A DNA stretch of 64,000 nt, from positions 104,187,271-104,251,270 of the forward strand of contig JAHLJT010008756.1 in NCBI GenBank assembly GCA_031308135.1, in the 5' to 3' direction. Position 1 is the stretch's first letter. Each line of letters starts with the position of its first letter. Shown one piece after another: positions 20,890-31,560 of the stretch. The translations under genes were made by a program, and so were the position numbers. The notes under the pieces were generated by a model. It made no database searches, had not been told where the DNA came from, and saw only the letters and a program-made list of their open reading frames with translations. The DNA comes from Acheta domesticus (taxonomy: Eukaryota; Arthropoda; Insecta; Orthoptera; Gryllidae).

Positions 20890-22218
20890 AGTTGAAATCA
20901 TTTCATCTCCAAAATTGAAGAAGCCCACGGAAGACAAAATATGACCTAGAAGGTTCTTCGACATCTTCAAAAAGATGAATAAGAAACTGCCAACATAAAT
21001 TATATCAGGAATAACACATGGTTACAATTTTACGAAAACCTATGGACTACCCCTAAGGAAGAAGTTTCAAAGAAGATGAATATGTAAGGACACCAGATCT
21101 GCTAGTAACGAATGAGCTCGAAATGATTTTAAAAACACTGACAATAAGAAAGCAGTAGGAATTAGCAGCACAATTCAACAAATTCTAGAGAAACAGAGAA
21201 TATAATAAAGAAACCCATGTACTCTTCATAGATTATAAAACGTCAATTGACAGGGTTAAACAGGAATAACTTTATAAAACAATGCACAAAAGAGGAATTT
21301 CAATACATCTAATTTTTGTAATACAACGCATGTATAAAAATCCAAAACAATCCAAAACATATATGTATCCAAACAAATATGTATCCAAATATGTATCCAA
21401 CAAACAAATATGTATCCAAAACAATCAGTAACATAAAGGAAAACTAATTTAGGACTAAGACATGGATGCAGCTTATCTCCAATCTTATTTAATATTTAAA
21501 TGGACGAAATTACTAGAGAATGGAGATCAAACTTGAAATTTTATACACATTTTATTATGACAACTCTCTTTGCAGTTGATCAAGCTATTTTAAGTAAAAA
21601 TGAAGACAATGTACAAAAATCCATTTTTGATCTCCACAAAATACTTCCAAAATACAATATGGAAATATCTAAAGAATAAACCAAAGTGATGACATTCAAA
21701 GGAAAGGAATTCACTGAAAAATAATCATTGAAAACTGCACTATAAAACAAGTGACAAACTTGAAATGTCTTGGATGTAATGTTACTGATCTTAAACAGAA
21801 TGACATACAAAAGAAAATAGAAAGATATAATTACATTAATGGTCTTCTCAAAAGAACGTTTGGAAGGAAACTAAATTCAGATACCCTTCTAAAATTTTAG
21901 AGAACAGTTTCAGTTCCTATTCTGCTGTATGGATGCGAGAATTGGGTATTATCACAAGTAGTTAAAAGAAGACTAGAAACCAGTGAAATGAAATTCCTGA
22001 GGTGGGTGGCAAGTTATTCAAAATTAGACCTTAAGACAAACAATAGTATAAGAGAAGAACTTATGCCATCAATGAAAAAAATAACAGCATATAGAGGAAA
22101 TTGGCTCACGCATGTAAAGAGAATGGATGCCTCAAGAGTCCCACGAGGGATGTACAATTATAGCCCACAAGGAAGAAGAGATGTTGGTCGACCACCAAAG
22201 AGATGGAAAGATCAGTAG
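20890..22218 (+). pseudogene. Non-LTR retrotransposon reverse transcriptase, degenerate
   Basis: Decayed LINE polymerase, recognisable only in pieces. ELEMILK with NKKAVG (about 21117-21160) is the N-terminal finger motif. FIDYKTSIDRVKQE (about 21228-21268) matches the FIDF.KAFD block with the catalytic Asp. GLRHGCSLSPILFNI (about 21450-21492) is present with base changes. The FADD active site is replaced by LFAVDQAIL (about 21566-21595). Thumb and C-terminal parts follow: LLYGCENWVLSQ, then SEMKFLRWVA, HVKRMD and GRRDVGRPPKRWKDQ ending at 22218. Multiple stops and frameshifts are present, and the endonuclease is not visible. A short tandem of AAATATGTATCCA at 21360-21420 interrupts the RT. 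Confidence 0.75.
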
Positions 22219-22679
22219 GTGCCACAAGCAGTATTGTCTAAGCATGAAGAAGTCAAAAATACTTACATTTTGCTTTTGCAGTAGGGTTCGTTTCCGGAAG
22301 TAGGCATGCGGCAGTGTTTAGACGGCAAGTTGTTCACTCTTCAATGAAATCACACTCAATCCACGAAATTTGAAAAAAATCTTGGGAGCACTATATGACG
22401 ATGAAAATACGCTCGTAAAATAAAAATATGTGCACCATTAACAGGAAGAAAACATAAGAAAAGTTACTTCGGGAAGGGAATTACTTAACGAGAAAGAACT
22501 CTAGCAACTCGAACGGTTCCACGAATTCATTTCCAAGATGACCAGTTACCCATTCAATAGGGTAGACTCAATCATTGTTTGTTGGGCAACAATACTCATA
22601 ATGTTGTACTAAAACAAACTGCTATTTTTTGTCGGGGAATGTATAAAACTGCATTATTCTAATTTTTATTTATTTATTT

Positions 22680-22960
22680 TTCCTGTGAACACTTCGGACC
22701 ACACAGACATGCTGGGCATGTAATTCATTAGGGGGATCAGCATAACGCTGGATCCGATTTTGACTCCCCAGGATTGTTAGTCCTGGGGGTATAGAAGATG
22801 AATGACGATGATTGTGAGGGGTGAAAAGACGGCACACACCATATACACATACACCAATACACCCCTGCCCGAGAAGGGTCTCGAACCCGCGACCGTGCTG
22901 TCCGAGGTCGCCACGACATTGCTGCTTTAGCGATTTCGGCCACAGGGCCGGCCTCATTTT
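22680..22960 (-). mobile_element. SINE-A copy (tRNA-headed)
   Basis: Reverse complement: GGCCGGCCCTGTGGCCGAAA, then ATCGCTAAAGCAGCAATGTC (A-box region), GGTCGCGGGTTCGAGACCC (B box), TCGGGCAGGGGTGTATTGGT, and a body with CTTTTCACCCCTCACAATCA and a TCCTGGGGAGTCAAAATCGG block. The AAATAAATAAATAAA end at about 22665-22680 would be the tail. The head is closely related to the foldback copies at 24.7-25.1 kb. Confidence 0.75.
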
Positions 22961-22964
22961 TTTA

Positions 22965-24050
22965 TCTGTTCAACTGTTTTTATGTGTTGCCTCAGACTGA
23001 TTGGAATTTATGCAGCTACTTTTTACGTAGCTTCCGTTTTCAGAGAGAAAAAAATATATGTATTTCAGTAACTTATGTTTTAATTCCGTTTGATAGAAGA
23101 CATGCCGTATATCAACATTTATTGCAAAGGTCTAAATATCGTGAAAAATGTCAAACATTGACCGAAATTTGGCACAACAATTAATGCGAGCAATTATAAC
23201 ACAAAAGTATTCGTTTGGCTCAGTGGTGGAATGTTTTCTTGCGGAAACTTAGGTAGCAAGATCGAAGCCAGTGAAAAACACATTGCTTTTCCGTGAATTT
23301 TTTGGTCAAATTATCTGTATTACAGTACTCTCTTGTTTGCGCAATTAAATTATTATTTTGATTTTAAATCGCAGGAGTCATGAAAAGAGGTTTTAATCTT
23401 TCTACGAAATATTTTTATTTTTTATTTTCCGAATTATGTATTTTTTATTTTATTCTAGGAAATATATGGCTAATATGGAAACCAAAAACGCCGCTTCTGA
23501 GACAATCAGGTGTCTCTCTTCCACTAATGCGATAACTCGCTCTCGTGTGCCTAGGTGAACCATGCAGAAAAATTAATTGGGAGTACTTGAATTTGCTTGG
23601 CTGAGAGTCAAAATATTGATTTCTCTTTCCTTACTAAGTGACAACGCTACATAGTACGCTTATCTCATTTTCACCTAGAATCGAACCTACTAAGGGCAGT
23701 TGAAAGTCTGAGGCTGAGATTTAGGAGATTTAAGATCAAGAATCTTCCTCAACAAAAGATATGAGTATTTTCAACTCTCTTCTGATCTATAAAGTTGTAA
23801 CAAAAATAAAGAAATCAGTAACATGGTCGTCTGATATATAACTAGTCACTAACTAGAAGCAGTCATATTTTGCGTAGATTTTTGTATAAATCGTTTTACC
23901 AAATCGAAATTACATAATTGTCAATTATGTAATTTCTTCATAATTCAATTATTCGCCTTGTTCGTGAACGCGAGTTTTGGGCGCTTTATGCATAACGTTG
24001 ATAAGACAAATGTAGAATGTGGTAATTTAGAGGATTTTATGGAAATGATG
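22965..24050. other. AT-rich, with a weak tRNA-like trace
   Basis: At 23215-23280 TTGGCTCAGTGGTGGAATG followed by GCAAGATCGAAGCC resembles an A box and a damaged B box. Otherwise nothing is recognised. Confidence 0.35.
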
Positions 24051-24054
24051 AATG

Positions 24055-24170
24055 GATAAAAATATCAGAAATAGCAGAATGGGAATCGAATTCGCTATTC
24101 CCGGAGTTCTGGAACAACACCCTGACAGTGAGCTATTCATCCGCTGCTCTAACGCTCCTCTTATAACAAC
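24055..24170 (-). mobile_element. tRNA-like SINE head
   Basis: The reverse complement has AGCTCACTGTCAGGGTGTTG and, after GAACTCCGGGAATAGC, a B-box-like GAATTCGATTCCC. The spacing fits a tRNA-derived head. No CCA end or fully paired cloverleaf, so I do not call a tRNA gene. Confidence 0.45.
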
Positions 24171-24685
24171 GCATTTTATATAAAGGAAACTTGAAAGCTA
24201 CATTTTTTATATAAAAAATAATGTCAATTTACTTTCATGTGAAGCAATCACGGAAATCTTCAACCTCCATATTTTTACTATTTACTTCTCTTAATGAACG
24301 TTAAATTATTTTATATGCTCTACAATAAAATAAATTTAATTTTAATAGTTTCGGTCTAGAGAATATAGTATTGAAAAACCTCGTTAGATAGTGTAGTCGA
24401 GAGGTGAGGTTGTCGATCGCCGTCAACCTCTCTTGATGAGGCATTTTTGACGCGAAATATTTCGTTTCCATGGTGATACATTTCGAGCACCAGAAGTGCC
24501 GTAATCATTGCTGGGGTCCTATCGAGCGAAGAAGGTGACTCTATCATAACGTTGCCAATTAAATGTAATTTGAAAATGACACGAAAATAAACTAAGAGAA
24601 AACTGAATTCCAGACTCTCTTCCCAAAATTTTAACTATCAATAGTTGAAAGATGAATAAAAGTTTAAAAAATAAAACACAAAAAT

Positions 24686-24686
24686 A

Positions 24687-24724
<38 letters not shown>
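24686..24724. repeat. (AAT)n microsatellite
   Basis: Twelve or more pure AAT triplets directly abutting the left arm of the SINE foldback. Confidence 0.9.
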
Positions 24725-24729
24725 GCCGG

Positions 24730-25066
24730 GCCGAATAGCCTAGATCGCTAAAGCAGTAGTGCCGTGACGATTTCGGAAGGAAGGTTCGCGGGTTCGAGTC
24801 CCTCATCGGGCATGGGTGTGTTTGTGAATGATCTTGGCTGTCCGAGTGACGCCGCCTCGCAGGCTATGTTGCCGACGTTTCGACCATGTTGTCGTGGTTT
24901 TCCTCAGAGCTGGTCTGCGAAACGTCAGCAGCACAGCGTGCGACGCGGCGTCACCCGGACAGCCAAAATAATTCACAAATACACTGATGCTCGAGGTCGG
25001 ACTCGAACCCGCGATCCTTCCATCCCAAATCGTCACGGCACTACTGCTTTAGCGATCTAGGCTATT
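24730..25066. mobile_element. Foldback of two SINE-A copies, head-out
   Basis: Both ends are tRNA-like heads facing inward: AATAGCCTAGATCGCTAAAG at 24734 and its reverse complement ending at about 25066. Each arm carries the A-box region, the CAGTAGTGCCGTGACGATTT segment and the B box GCGGGTTCGAGTCC (left 24789-24801). The arms stay similar for about 145 bp, through TTGGCTGTCCG and GACGCCGC to GACGTTTCG. The central 40 bp (about 24881-24919) is unpaired. The pair would form a hairpin of roughly 145 bp. Confidence 0.8.
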
Positions 25067-25118
25067 ATTATTATTACTATCTATTATTATTATTATATTG
25101 TTATTATTATTATTATTG
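25063..25118. repeat. (ATT)n microsatellite
   Basis: ATT-rich triplet run directly at the right end of the foldback, mirroring the (AAT)n on its left. Confidence 0.85.
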
Positions 25119-25119
25119 T

Positions 25120-25740
25120 CGTGCACCTGCTACCGAGATAATGAAATTGAGCCCCGATAAAAGCAGGGTGCATGCACTCGTGGTCGAAAGCGGCCTAATC
25201 GGGGACAAAAAGTAATAATAAAATTGAAAAAAGTGCGAGAATAGCAACATCTGAGAAACTCTAGCTTACGAAATCTGAATTCGCGGCTTCAAATCTGGTT
25301 GAAGGTAGAAGATTTTCGATGACTGGCTAGTCACATGAGATAGAACCCTGGCAGGTGACGAGCAAAACGAAATCCAGTAACAATGACCGCTCTAAACTGA
25401 TCACAATTTATTCAGCTATTTATTCAGCAAAAGACGGATTAATATTACCGATATCCCTAATGTGTCGTTCCTTACCAACGAATTTGGAGATCAAAATTAG
25501 ATGTTAACGCTGGGAGCCCGTGCGATGCAAATTATAAATCTGCAGAAATAGATTTTATGTCGAGGGTAAACCAATAGACAATGTTTAACGAGCGCAGCAA
25601 TTTAATACCACCACAACGACAATTACAACCACTAACTTTTTTTTCATTCTTGCGTTTTCCCGCTTCTACGGGGTCGTCGCTAAACGCGGGTGGGCTCATT
25701 TTTCTTAATTTTACGCACCATTTTTATAATGATTTGGTGA
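25120..25740. other. Unassigned
   Basis: No coding trace. GTCGTGCACCTGCTACCGAG near 25119 and the following 80 bp look less AT-biased and could be another repeat family. Confidence 0.4.
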
Positions 25741-25744
25741 TGAT

Positions 25745-25905
25745 TTTACGGCCGTATACCCTTCCTGATACCAACCAGGGAACACGCAGGCACGTAGACA
25801 ACACACACAACCATGCCTGAAGGGGGATTTGAACTCATGATCCTTCGGTTCGAGATCGCCACAGCACCCTTAGCAATCTCGGTTCTAGGATCGGCACTAA
25901 CAAAC
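25745..25905 (-). mobile_element. SINE-A-related copy (tRNA-headed)
   Basis: Reverse complement: GCCGATCCTAGAACCGAGAT, GCTAAGGGTGCTGTGGCGAT, then B-box-like TGAGTTCAAATCCCC, followed by CAGGCATGGTTGTGTGTGTT, the same order as the other SINE-A heads. Confidence 0.7.
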
Positions 25906-26139
25906 ATTTTCTTTTTTATTTATACACTATCTGAATGTGGCGTCGCCGTTTCCTTTCTTTGGTTCAGAGTCCTCTTTATTGAGTTTTGTCAGCGTTGCGA
26001 ACTAAACACTTATATTTTGCAGTTATTTTATGATATTGAGCATGATTTCTACCTTGGGCTTTCCTGAACTTAGTTAATGTAATGGTTTCAGAAAATTGAC
26101 TCGTAAAGTGGTATTTCGGAATGTTTTTCTTTCAATTTG

Positions 26140-26440
26140 CCTAGTCTGTCTGCCTTTCGGCGCAACAACCTTTGACTACGTCTGGGCCTCCCAGCTGTGT
26201 TCCAGGCCTTGCGGCCATGGGTTGCGGGGTACGTGTGGTTAGCAGAAAGGCATCCCTACGCTGTATTCTGATCTTCTCAACCTAAAAGTGAGTTTTCTCC
26301 TCGTCACACAGCAACATATACTGGGACATTGCAAGGAAAACGTACGCTATAATATTGCCCGGCCGGGAATTGAACCCAGGGTCGCGCCATGGGAAGCACG
26401 TACGCTGACCAGGAGCTATCCTCGACGGAAAAGTACATAT
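26140..26440 (-). mobile_element. SINE-B copy (tRNA-headed)
   Basis: The reverse complement starts with GTCAGCGTACGTGCTTCCCA (A-box region), then CTGGGTTCAATTCCCGGC (B box, about 26362-26380), then GGCAATATTATAGCG. The body matches the 17.7-kb copy: TCCCAGTATATGTTGCTGTG, GACGAGGAGAAAACTCAC and GCTAACCACACGTACCCCGC. Confidence 0.75.
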
Positions 26441-26730
26441 TTTAAAAATCAATTTGAAAACCACGTGACGTTGACCGCAATCACGCATTTATTTGCTGCA
26501 CCTCCGGGTCACTTGGCTTACCTGGATTTCTCATATAAAAATTATCGTCTTCTCGAAATTCTTTGAAGACATAACACTCATCCTCGCAGCCCAGGCGCAG
26601 TAACCGGCTCGATGACACAGCTATGATCGTCTCGGAGATGCGCACCCACGGCTGTCTGATCCGGGCAACTCAATAGACTTTCTGCTTATTTAGCTCATTT
26701 TCCGTAAAAGCAAAATCTTTTCAAATTCCA

Positions 26731-26848
26731 ACGCACGCACACGAGTAGTTAATTCAAATACTACATAGCAGGGCCGTCAGACGAACGAGCACGCGAATGT
26801 TTGGGGCATGCGGTGATATCAGCTTAGCGAAGTCACTCGATTCACAGC
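26731..26848 (+). repeat. 117-bp direct repeat, left copy
   Basis: ACGCACGCACACGAGTAGTT to GATTCACAGC. About 94 % identical to 27012-27127 by eye. Period about 281 bp. Confidence 0.85.
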
Positions 26849-27011
26849 ACAGCGACACGTTTGTGAAAATTTCTTAGAATTTTATGGCCGAATCTAAAAA
26901 CACATTATCAGTTCGCTTTCAGGAGACCAAGATGTGTCGAATGACACCTTGTATTTCTCGATTGGTGCACGGAAAGTGGTCTAACTGTGAGAGACGGAAC
27001 CGCGAATTCCC

Positions 27012-27127
27012 ACGCACGCACACGAGAAGTTAATTCAAATACTATATAGCAGGGCCGTCAGACGAACGAGCACGCGAATGTTTGGGGCACTCTGATGTCA
27101 GCTTAGCGAAGTCACTCTATTCACAGG
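27012..27127 (+). repeat. 117-bp direct repeat, right copy
   Basis: Repeats the left copy, including the stretch TAGCAGGGCCGTCAGACGAA, with a 4-bp deletion after TTTGGGGCA. No LTR hallmarks (TG...CA ends, primer-binding site) are clear. Confidence 0.85.
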
Positions 27128-27129
27128 CG

Positions 27130-27990
27130 GGAAGCAGGGGTGAAAAAACTTCGTGCGAATGAAGCGAGTTGGGTCAAACACACCGCTTGGTATACCATAA
27201 AGAGACATTTATTAATTTTGATGAACTTTAATGGAAATTGGCATGTAAACAGAAACTGCAGTTACTGTAGCATTGATCATTACACCAATGGAACATTAAC
27301 GCACGTTTTTACGTAGTCTTAGAGAATGCAATATAAGATAACTATTAACTCTAATTACAAATAACTCAAATGAATAAGAAAATAAATATAAGCCCAAATG
27401 TTTACTTAATCAAGATAAATATTATATATCATAATTTCAGAAAAGCACTGACACTGTTATTGAAAATAAACATTTAAAGAAATATGATGTGCATATCTTT
27501 CGTGTGAAAATGGACGTAATAAAAGCCCTTACAAAATTATAGAATAATGATGAATAGAGACCAGACAAATATTTAGAATGAAACGTCAAAAAATGTACAT
27601 AAATACGTAATGAAAACAGTAAAAATATGTTATAAGTGTGTGAAATCGGATTCATTACGTAATATTAAAATACACTAATTTAAAAACCCTTTTACCTAAT
27701 ACAAAATTTCAATTATGAAAACTCCTAAAAAAATTTAAACATAGTACAAACGTTTTAAAAACCATTTGAAGAGCACAGGTTGATGCACATTTTGCCATAC
27801 AGGAGCCCATTCGGACTGAAACTTGTTATAAGTATTTCTTCTTGCATCCCGCCACGACTGCCTTCTGTGCATCCCTGAGAAATCGGAGCGCGGACTTTCC
27901 TTCGCCGCGGGCACTGTGTGCCCTTGCAGAGCGCCAGCGGGCTCCGAGCACGTACGTGCTCTGTTTGACAGCCCTATAGGGATTAACACA
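27130..27990. other. AT-rich, then grading to GC-rich
   Basis: No coding trace seen in 27130-27760. From 27770 the composition rises towards the next island. Confidence 0.5.
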
Positions 27991-27995
27991 AATTC

Positions 27996-28033
27996 GCCAT
28001 GGGGCCGCGTCTACGAGTTCGCGGCCCCATGGC
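27996..28033. repeat. Perfect 14-bp palindrome stem with 10-nt loop
   Basis: GCCATGGGGCCGCG, loop TCTACGAGTT, then CGCGGCCCCATGGC. All 14 positions pair. It sits 50 bp left of the 21-bp minisatellite. Confidence 0.9.
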
Positions 28034-28079
28034 ATGATATGATATGTTTGAATTCTCTGTTGTCAGATCTACATCATGC

Positions 28080-28570
28080 GTGGTGGGCGAACGTGGGCGA
28101 AGGGCGGGCGGGCGCGGGCAAGTGGCGGGCGGGTACATGCGAATGGTGGGCGAAGGGCGAGCGGGCGAAGGGCTGGCGGGGGGACGAGTGGTGGGCGAGC
28201 GCGGACGAAGGGTGGGCGACCGCGGGCGAAGAGCGGGCGGGCGGGGGCGAAGGGCGAGCGAGCGCGGGCGAAGGGCGGGCGGGCGGGGGCGAGTGGTGGG
28301 CTAGCGCGGACGAAGGGTGGGCGACCGCGGGCGAAGGGCGGGCGGGCGGGGGCGAAGGGCGGGCGAGCGCGGTCGAAGGGCGGGCGAGTTCGGGCGAAGG
28401 GCGGGCGGGCGGGGGCGAGTGGTGGGCGAGCGCGGACGAAGGGTGGGCGACCGCGGGCGAAGGGCGGGCGAGCGCGGGCGAAGGGCGGGCGAGCGCGGGC
28501 GAAGGGCGGGCGAGCGCGGGCGAAGGGCGAGCGGGCGGGGGCGAGCGGCGGGCGAGCGCGGGCGCCGCGC
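28080..28570. repeat. 21-bp GC-rich minisatellite with higher-order repeats
   Basis: Basic unit of 21 bp (GGCGAAGGGCGGGCGAGCGCG in one phase with one base omitted here; translated EGRASAG). A distinctive block starting GTGGTGGGC recurs at about 28188, 28293 and 28419, spacings of 105 and 126 bp, or five and six units. Because 21 is a multiple of three, all frames stay open. That produces a 338-codon + frame and a 211-codon - frame that are best read as artefacts. Confidence 0.85.
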
Positions 28571-28890
28571 CGGGGGCTGAAGCCGGGCCAGGAATGCGCG
28601 CGTGGGGCAGCGGTGGCGGCGGCGAAGGCCGATGCTATCGCGTGGTTCCCAGGCCCCGCGGCCGGCGCGGCGCGCGACCCGGCGGGACGTCGCCGCCGCC
28701 GCATCGCGCGCCACCATCTCGCGGGCGCGTAGCCACGGCGCGGCGCGGCGCGGCGCGGTGCGAGGGCGCGGGCGCGGACGCGAGCGCTTTTTATGGCGCG
28801 CGCGGTAACGAGCCCCGCGGTAACGACGCCAGCACGCGACGCTCGGCGTCCGCGGCGTCGGCGCCGGTGGCTGTGATGGTATTAGCGGAG
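28571..28890. other. GC-rich, CpG-dense island
   Basis: Continuation of the GC block after the minisatellite, with CGGCGCGGCGCGCGACCC and GGCGCGGCGCGGCGCGGCGC runs. No domain in any frame. Confidence 0.65.
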
Positions 28891-28974
28891 GAGGGAGAGG
28901 GGACAAGGAGATATATGTGGAGAAGCAGATGAAAATGAAGGGCTGACCGAGATTGAAATCAAGGTGGTCTGACT

Positions 28975-29375
28975 GATTAATTAACTACTGATTCACGGCA
29001 CGACTACTTCTTTGGTCATTAGTCCCGTATGTGTGGTGAATGTTTTATTGCGGGAGGTGGTGGTAATCTTCCCTCACTGGATGGCGAGATGCGGCGTCGA
29101 CCTTCCTAAAGGTCGCGCGTAGTCTGTGGCCCGTTTGTTAGGGTACTGCTCCAGCCTTCGCTTGTTGTTGTTGTTGATCGGAGAAACCAAAACTGCCGAT
29201 GAGAGCAGCCGGACGCTAGAACTCTCCTCTAAATAGCGGTTGAATTCACGTAGCTGAGAAGCTACTGTCGAAAATCTTGCCCCCGTCGGGACTCGAACCC
29301 CAAAACCTCCCGATCAGATGCACTGCAGTGGCATCAATTGATGCCCTGGGCCACCTAAGCCAGATTAGGTAGAGG
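28975..29375 (-). mobile_element. SINE-C copy with full tRNA head
   Basis: The reverse complement starts TGGCTTAGGTGGCCCAGGGC (A-box region), then CATCAATTGATGCC, CACTGCAGTGCATCTGATCG and the B box GGGGTTCGAGTCCCGACGGG (about 29280-29300). The body carries the family blocks as far as GGGACTAATGACCAAAGAAG. The (AATC)n tail is replaced by TTAATTAAT. This copy shows the head best. Confidence 0.75.
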
Positions 29376-29649
29376 AAAGGATAAGAGATGGTAGGGAGAA
29401 TTGGAATGGGTGCATATGGCAGAATGTATGTGCGAGAATTTAGCATTTAGGGTCAGCAGAATCCGACTATTGCCAACTAGCGGTGTTCCCTGCTTTTTTT
29501 TATATCCACGACTGAGGATAAGGGAGACTTGTGGCGAGTATGACGTTTTCCCACCACAGTACCTAGACTACTTGGCATTTCTAAGAGTTCTATTTTCTCA
29601 CACAACTACAGCAACTGAGACGATTTGTATTCGAAAGCTACATCTTCAT

Positions 29650-29725
29650 TTTTGACCCGTCTGGGAATCGTACCGGCACGGTCTTACAGAAAGTTAGCCT
29701 GCCGTATATGAGCCAACCAAGGAGT
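29650..29725 (-). mobile_element. tRNA-like SINE head
   Basis: Reverse complement: GTTGGCTCATATACGGCAGG, then AAGACCGTGCCGGTACGATTC with CCAGACGGG following. A- and B-box-like segments are at tRNA spacing. No body assigned. Confidence 0.45.
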
Positions 29726-29729
29726 TCAT

Positions 29730-31175
29730 GTGGTAGAGTATGGTGGTATTGGTAGTGTGACAGAGTTGATGGCTAAAAAGCAACAATGCCTGGGATTGTG
29801 ACAATACTGAGTAATAAGAGTAGTTGGAAATGCTGCTCAGGGCAACAGTTGTGAGAACACCTATAGCAAATGAGACACAGAAATAATTACATCAACTATA
29901 CACAAAAACCACAAACATTTATGGTCCATTTTTCCTATTCTCGTGTACATCGCAAGTGACGCCATCCGCTACCACTCAACTTTCTCAAGTGGATACACCT
30001 TGTGTAAAATATTAATGTGTGCGTTAAAAGATGAAGTTGCATATTGCATTATTTATCGAAACGTATCTTTCAGAAAAGTATTTCCATCTATTACTTTTAA
30101 TTATTTCCAAATATTTAAAACATCTTCTAATGATATTGAATTTCCTGCTACACAAATATCATGAGAAGTAACAAACATTCCTTGTGAGCATCAGGAGTTG
30201 TAATTAACAGTTAGCAAACTTACAACGCTGAGTAAAGTAGCTCGTTTTACAGTGACTATGATGTAGTAAATCTTTTAGCGCTCTTTAGAGTTGTTGGAGA
30301 CGACGTGGTTTGAAGTACACGAAGGACGAAATCGCTACATAAATAGTCAGGTAGTAAAGTTAGTAGCATAAAAATCTGCAATAATTAACTCTTTGAAAGA
30401 TATTTACTGTGTGACGGGAACAAATCGCGTAATAAATACATATGATGAATCTCTAGAGGTCAATGAGCAGTATTAATCAATCTTTTGTCGAATGTAACTG
30501 CAAATCTTGCTTATAATTATTAACTTTAGAATCTCTTGTCTCTACAATTACAATATATGTGAAGTGAAATAAGAGTTCTAGCGATATATTTGCTGATTAT
30601 ATGAAAACTATGTTGAGATAACCGCGTGTAACTGAAGAAAAATTAAAACAAAAGTATGTGATCTTAATCATTGCTTCAACTTAAGTTACAATTTCGTTTG
30701 TTAATGATGATTGATTTCCAATGAAAACTCATAGAATATTTCATAGTTTCCCACACAACTATAACTGTTATCTAAAAAGTTACATTTTTTTCTTGAAATG
30801 TATCATGTGATCAGATTATACGAATATTTATTTCAAATATATTTGTTTATTCAACAAACCCAACCCCTGTTTTATTTTTAATTCTCTTTTATTTATTTTT
30901 AAAATCTTGAATCTATGTAAAACATTCACTGCAGTCATCCATTGCAGCATTCAATGCATTCATTCAGTGCAACACAATTGCACACGTTTTCTAGGAAATA
31001 GCAATGACCGACAGAGAAATATTCCAGCGGAAAAATAACGGTGTAGATCTGTGATATCAATATGAAATAAACAAACAGTCGTTCGTTGAAATGATTAAAC
31101 AGTCAAATTTTGCAGTTGTCGGATGGAGGTTTCACTGCCGGTTCAAACAATATTTCTCGTTTGGTGACTTGTCGG
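29730..31175. other. AT-rich, nothing recognised
   Basis: No coding trace or repeat family recognised. Confidence 0.5.
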
Positions 31176-31179
31176 GAGT

Positions 31180-31560
31180 CTGACCCTGAGCGGTTCAAGC
31201 AGACGAACGCGGAGATGCCAGCACGTCGGACACACTCTTGTTACCGCCTCCCTTGAAGATCTCTGGGTCCCGCCATCGGCAACTGCAAACGCGATTCGCC
31301 GCACGTGTGCAGTATATCTTGGGTAAAACTCGCCGGCGTGCATTTGCGAGTGACAGGCGTCTGCTCGTTGCGTTGGGGCTAGGCGCTGCATGCGCGGGTT
31401 CAGTGAACACCTCCGTGACATTTCGCCCCCGCCTCGCCCCGCGCCGCCCCCCGCGGCCCCGCACCGCGTCGTCCTTGATGGGCCGGCGGAGATAAGTGGC
31501 GCCATTAACACCGACTCGCCGGGCGCACGGGAGAGCAGCTTCTGCCTCGCTGTGGGTCTC
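31180..31560. other. GC-rich island
   Basis: Moderate GC, with a core CCCCGCGCCGCCCCCCGCGG at about 31437-31458. Open frames on both strands lack domains. Confidence 0.55.

Noticed and set aside
26731..27127. LTR retrotransposon bounded by the 117-bp direct repeats
   Set aside because: Interior of only about 160 bp, no primer-binding site, no polypurine tract, and no TG...CA ends.
28080..28570. CRISPR-like array
   Set aside because: Contiguous degenerate units without unique spacers, in a eukaryotic context.
27916..28932. 338-codon + frame with EGRASAG repeats and a 211-codon - frame with RPPFARA repeats
   Set aside because: Both arise from the 21-bp array, whose period is a multiple of three. 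Frames are open on both strands together and there is no non-repetitive domain.
24730..29725. Genuine tRNA genes at the B-box-like sites
   Set aside because: A- and B-box-like segments are present, but full cloverleaf pairing is not evident and the heads continue into SINE bodies. They are read as SINE promoters or remnants.
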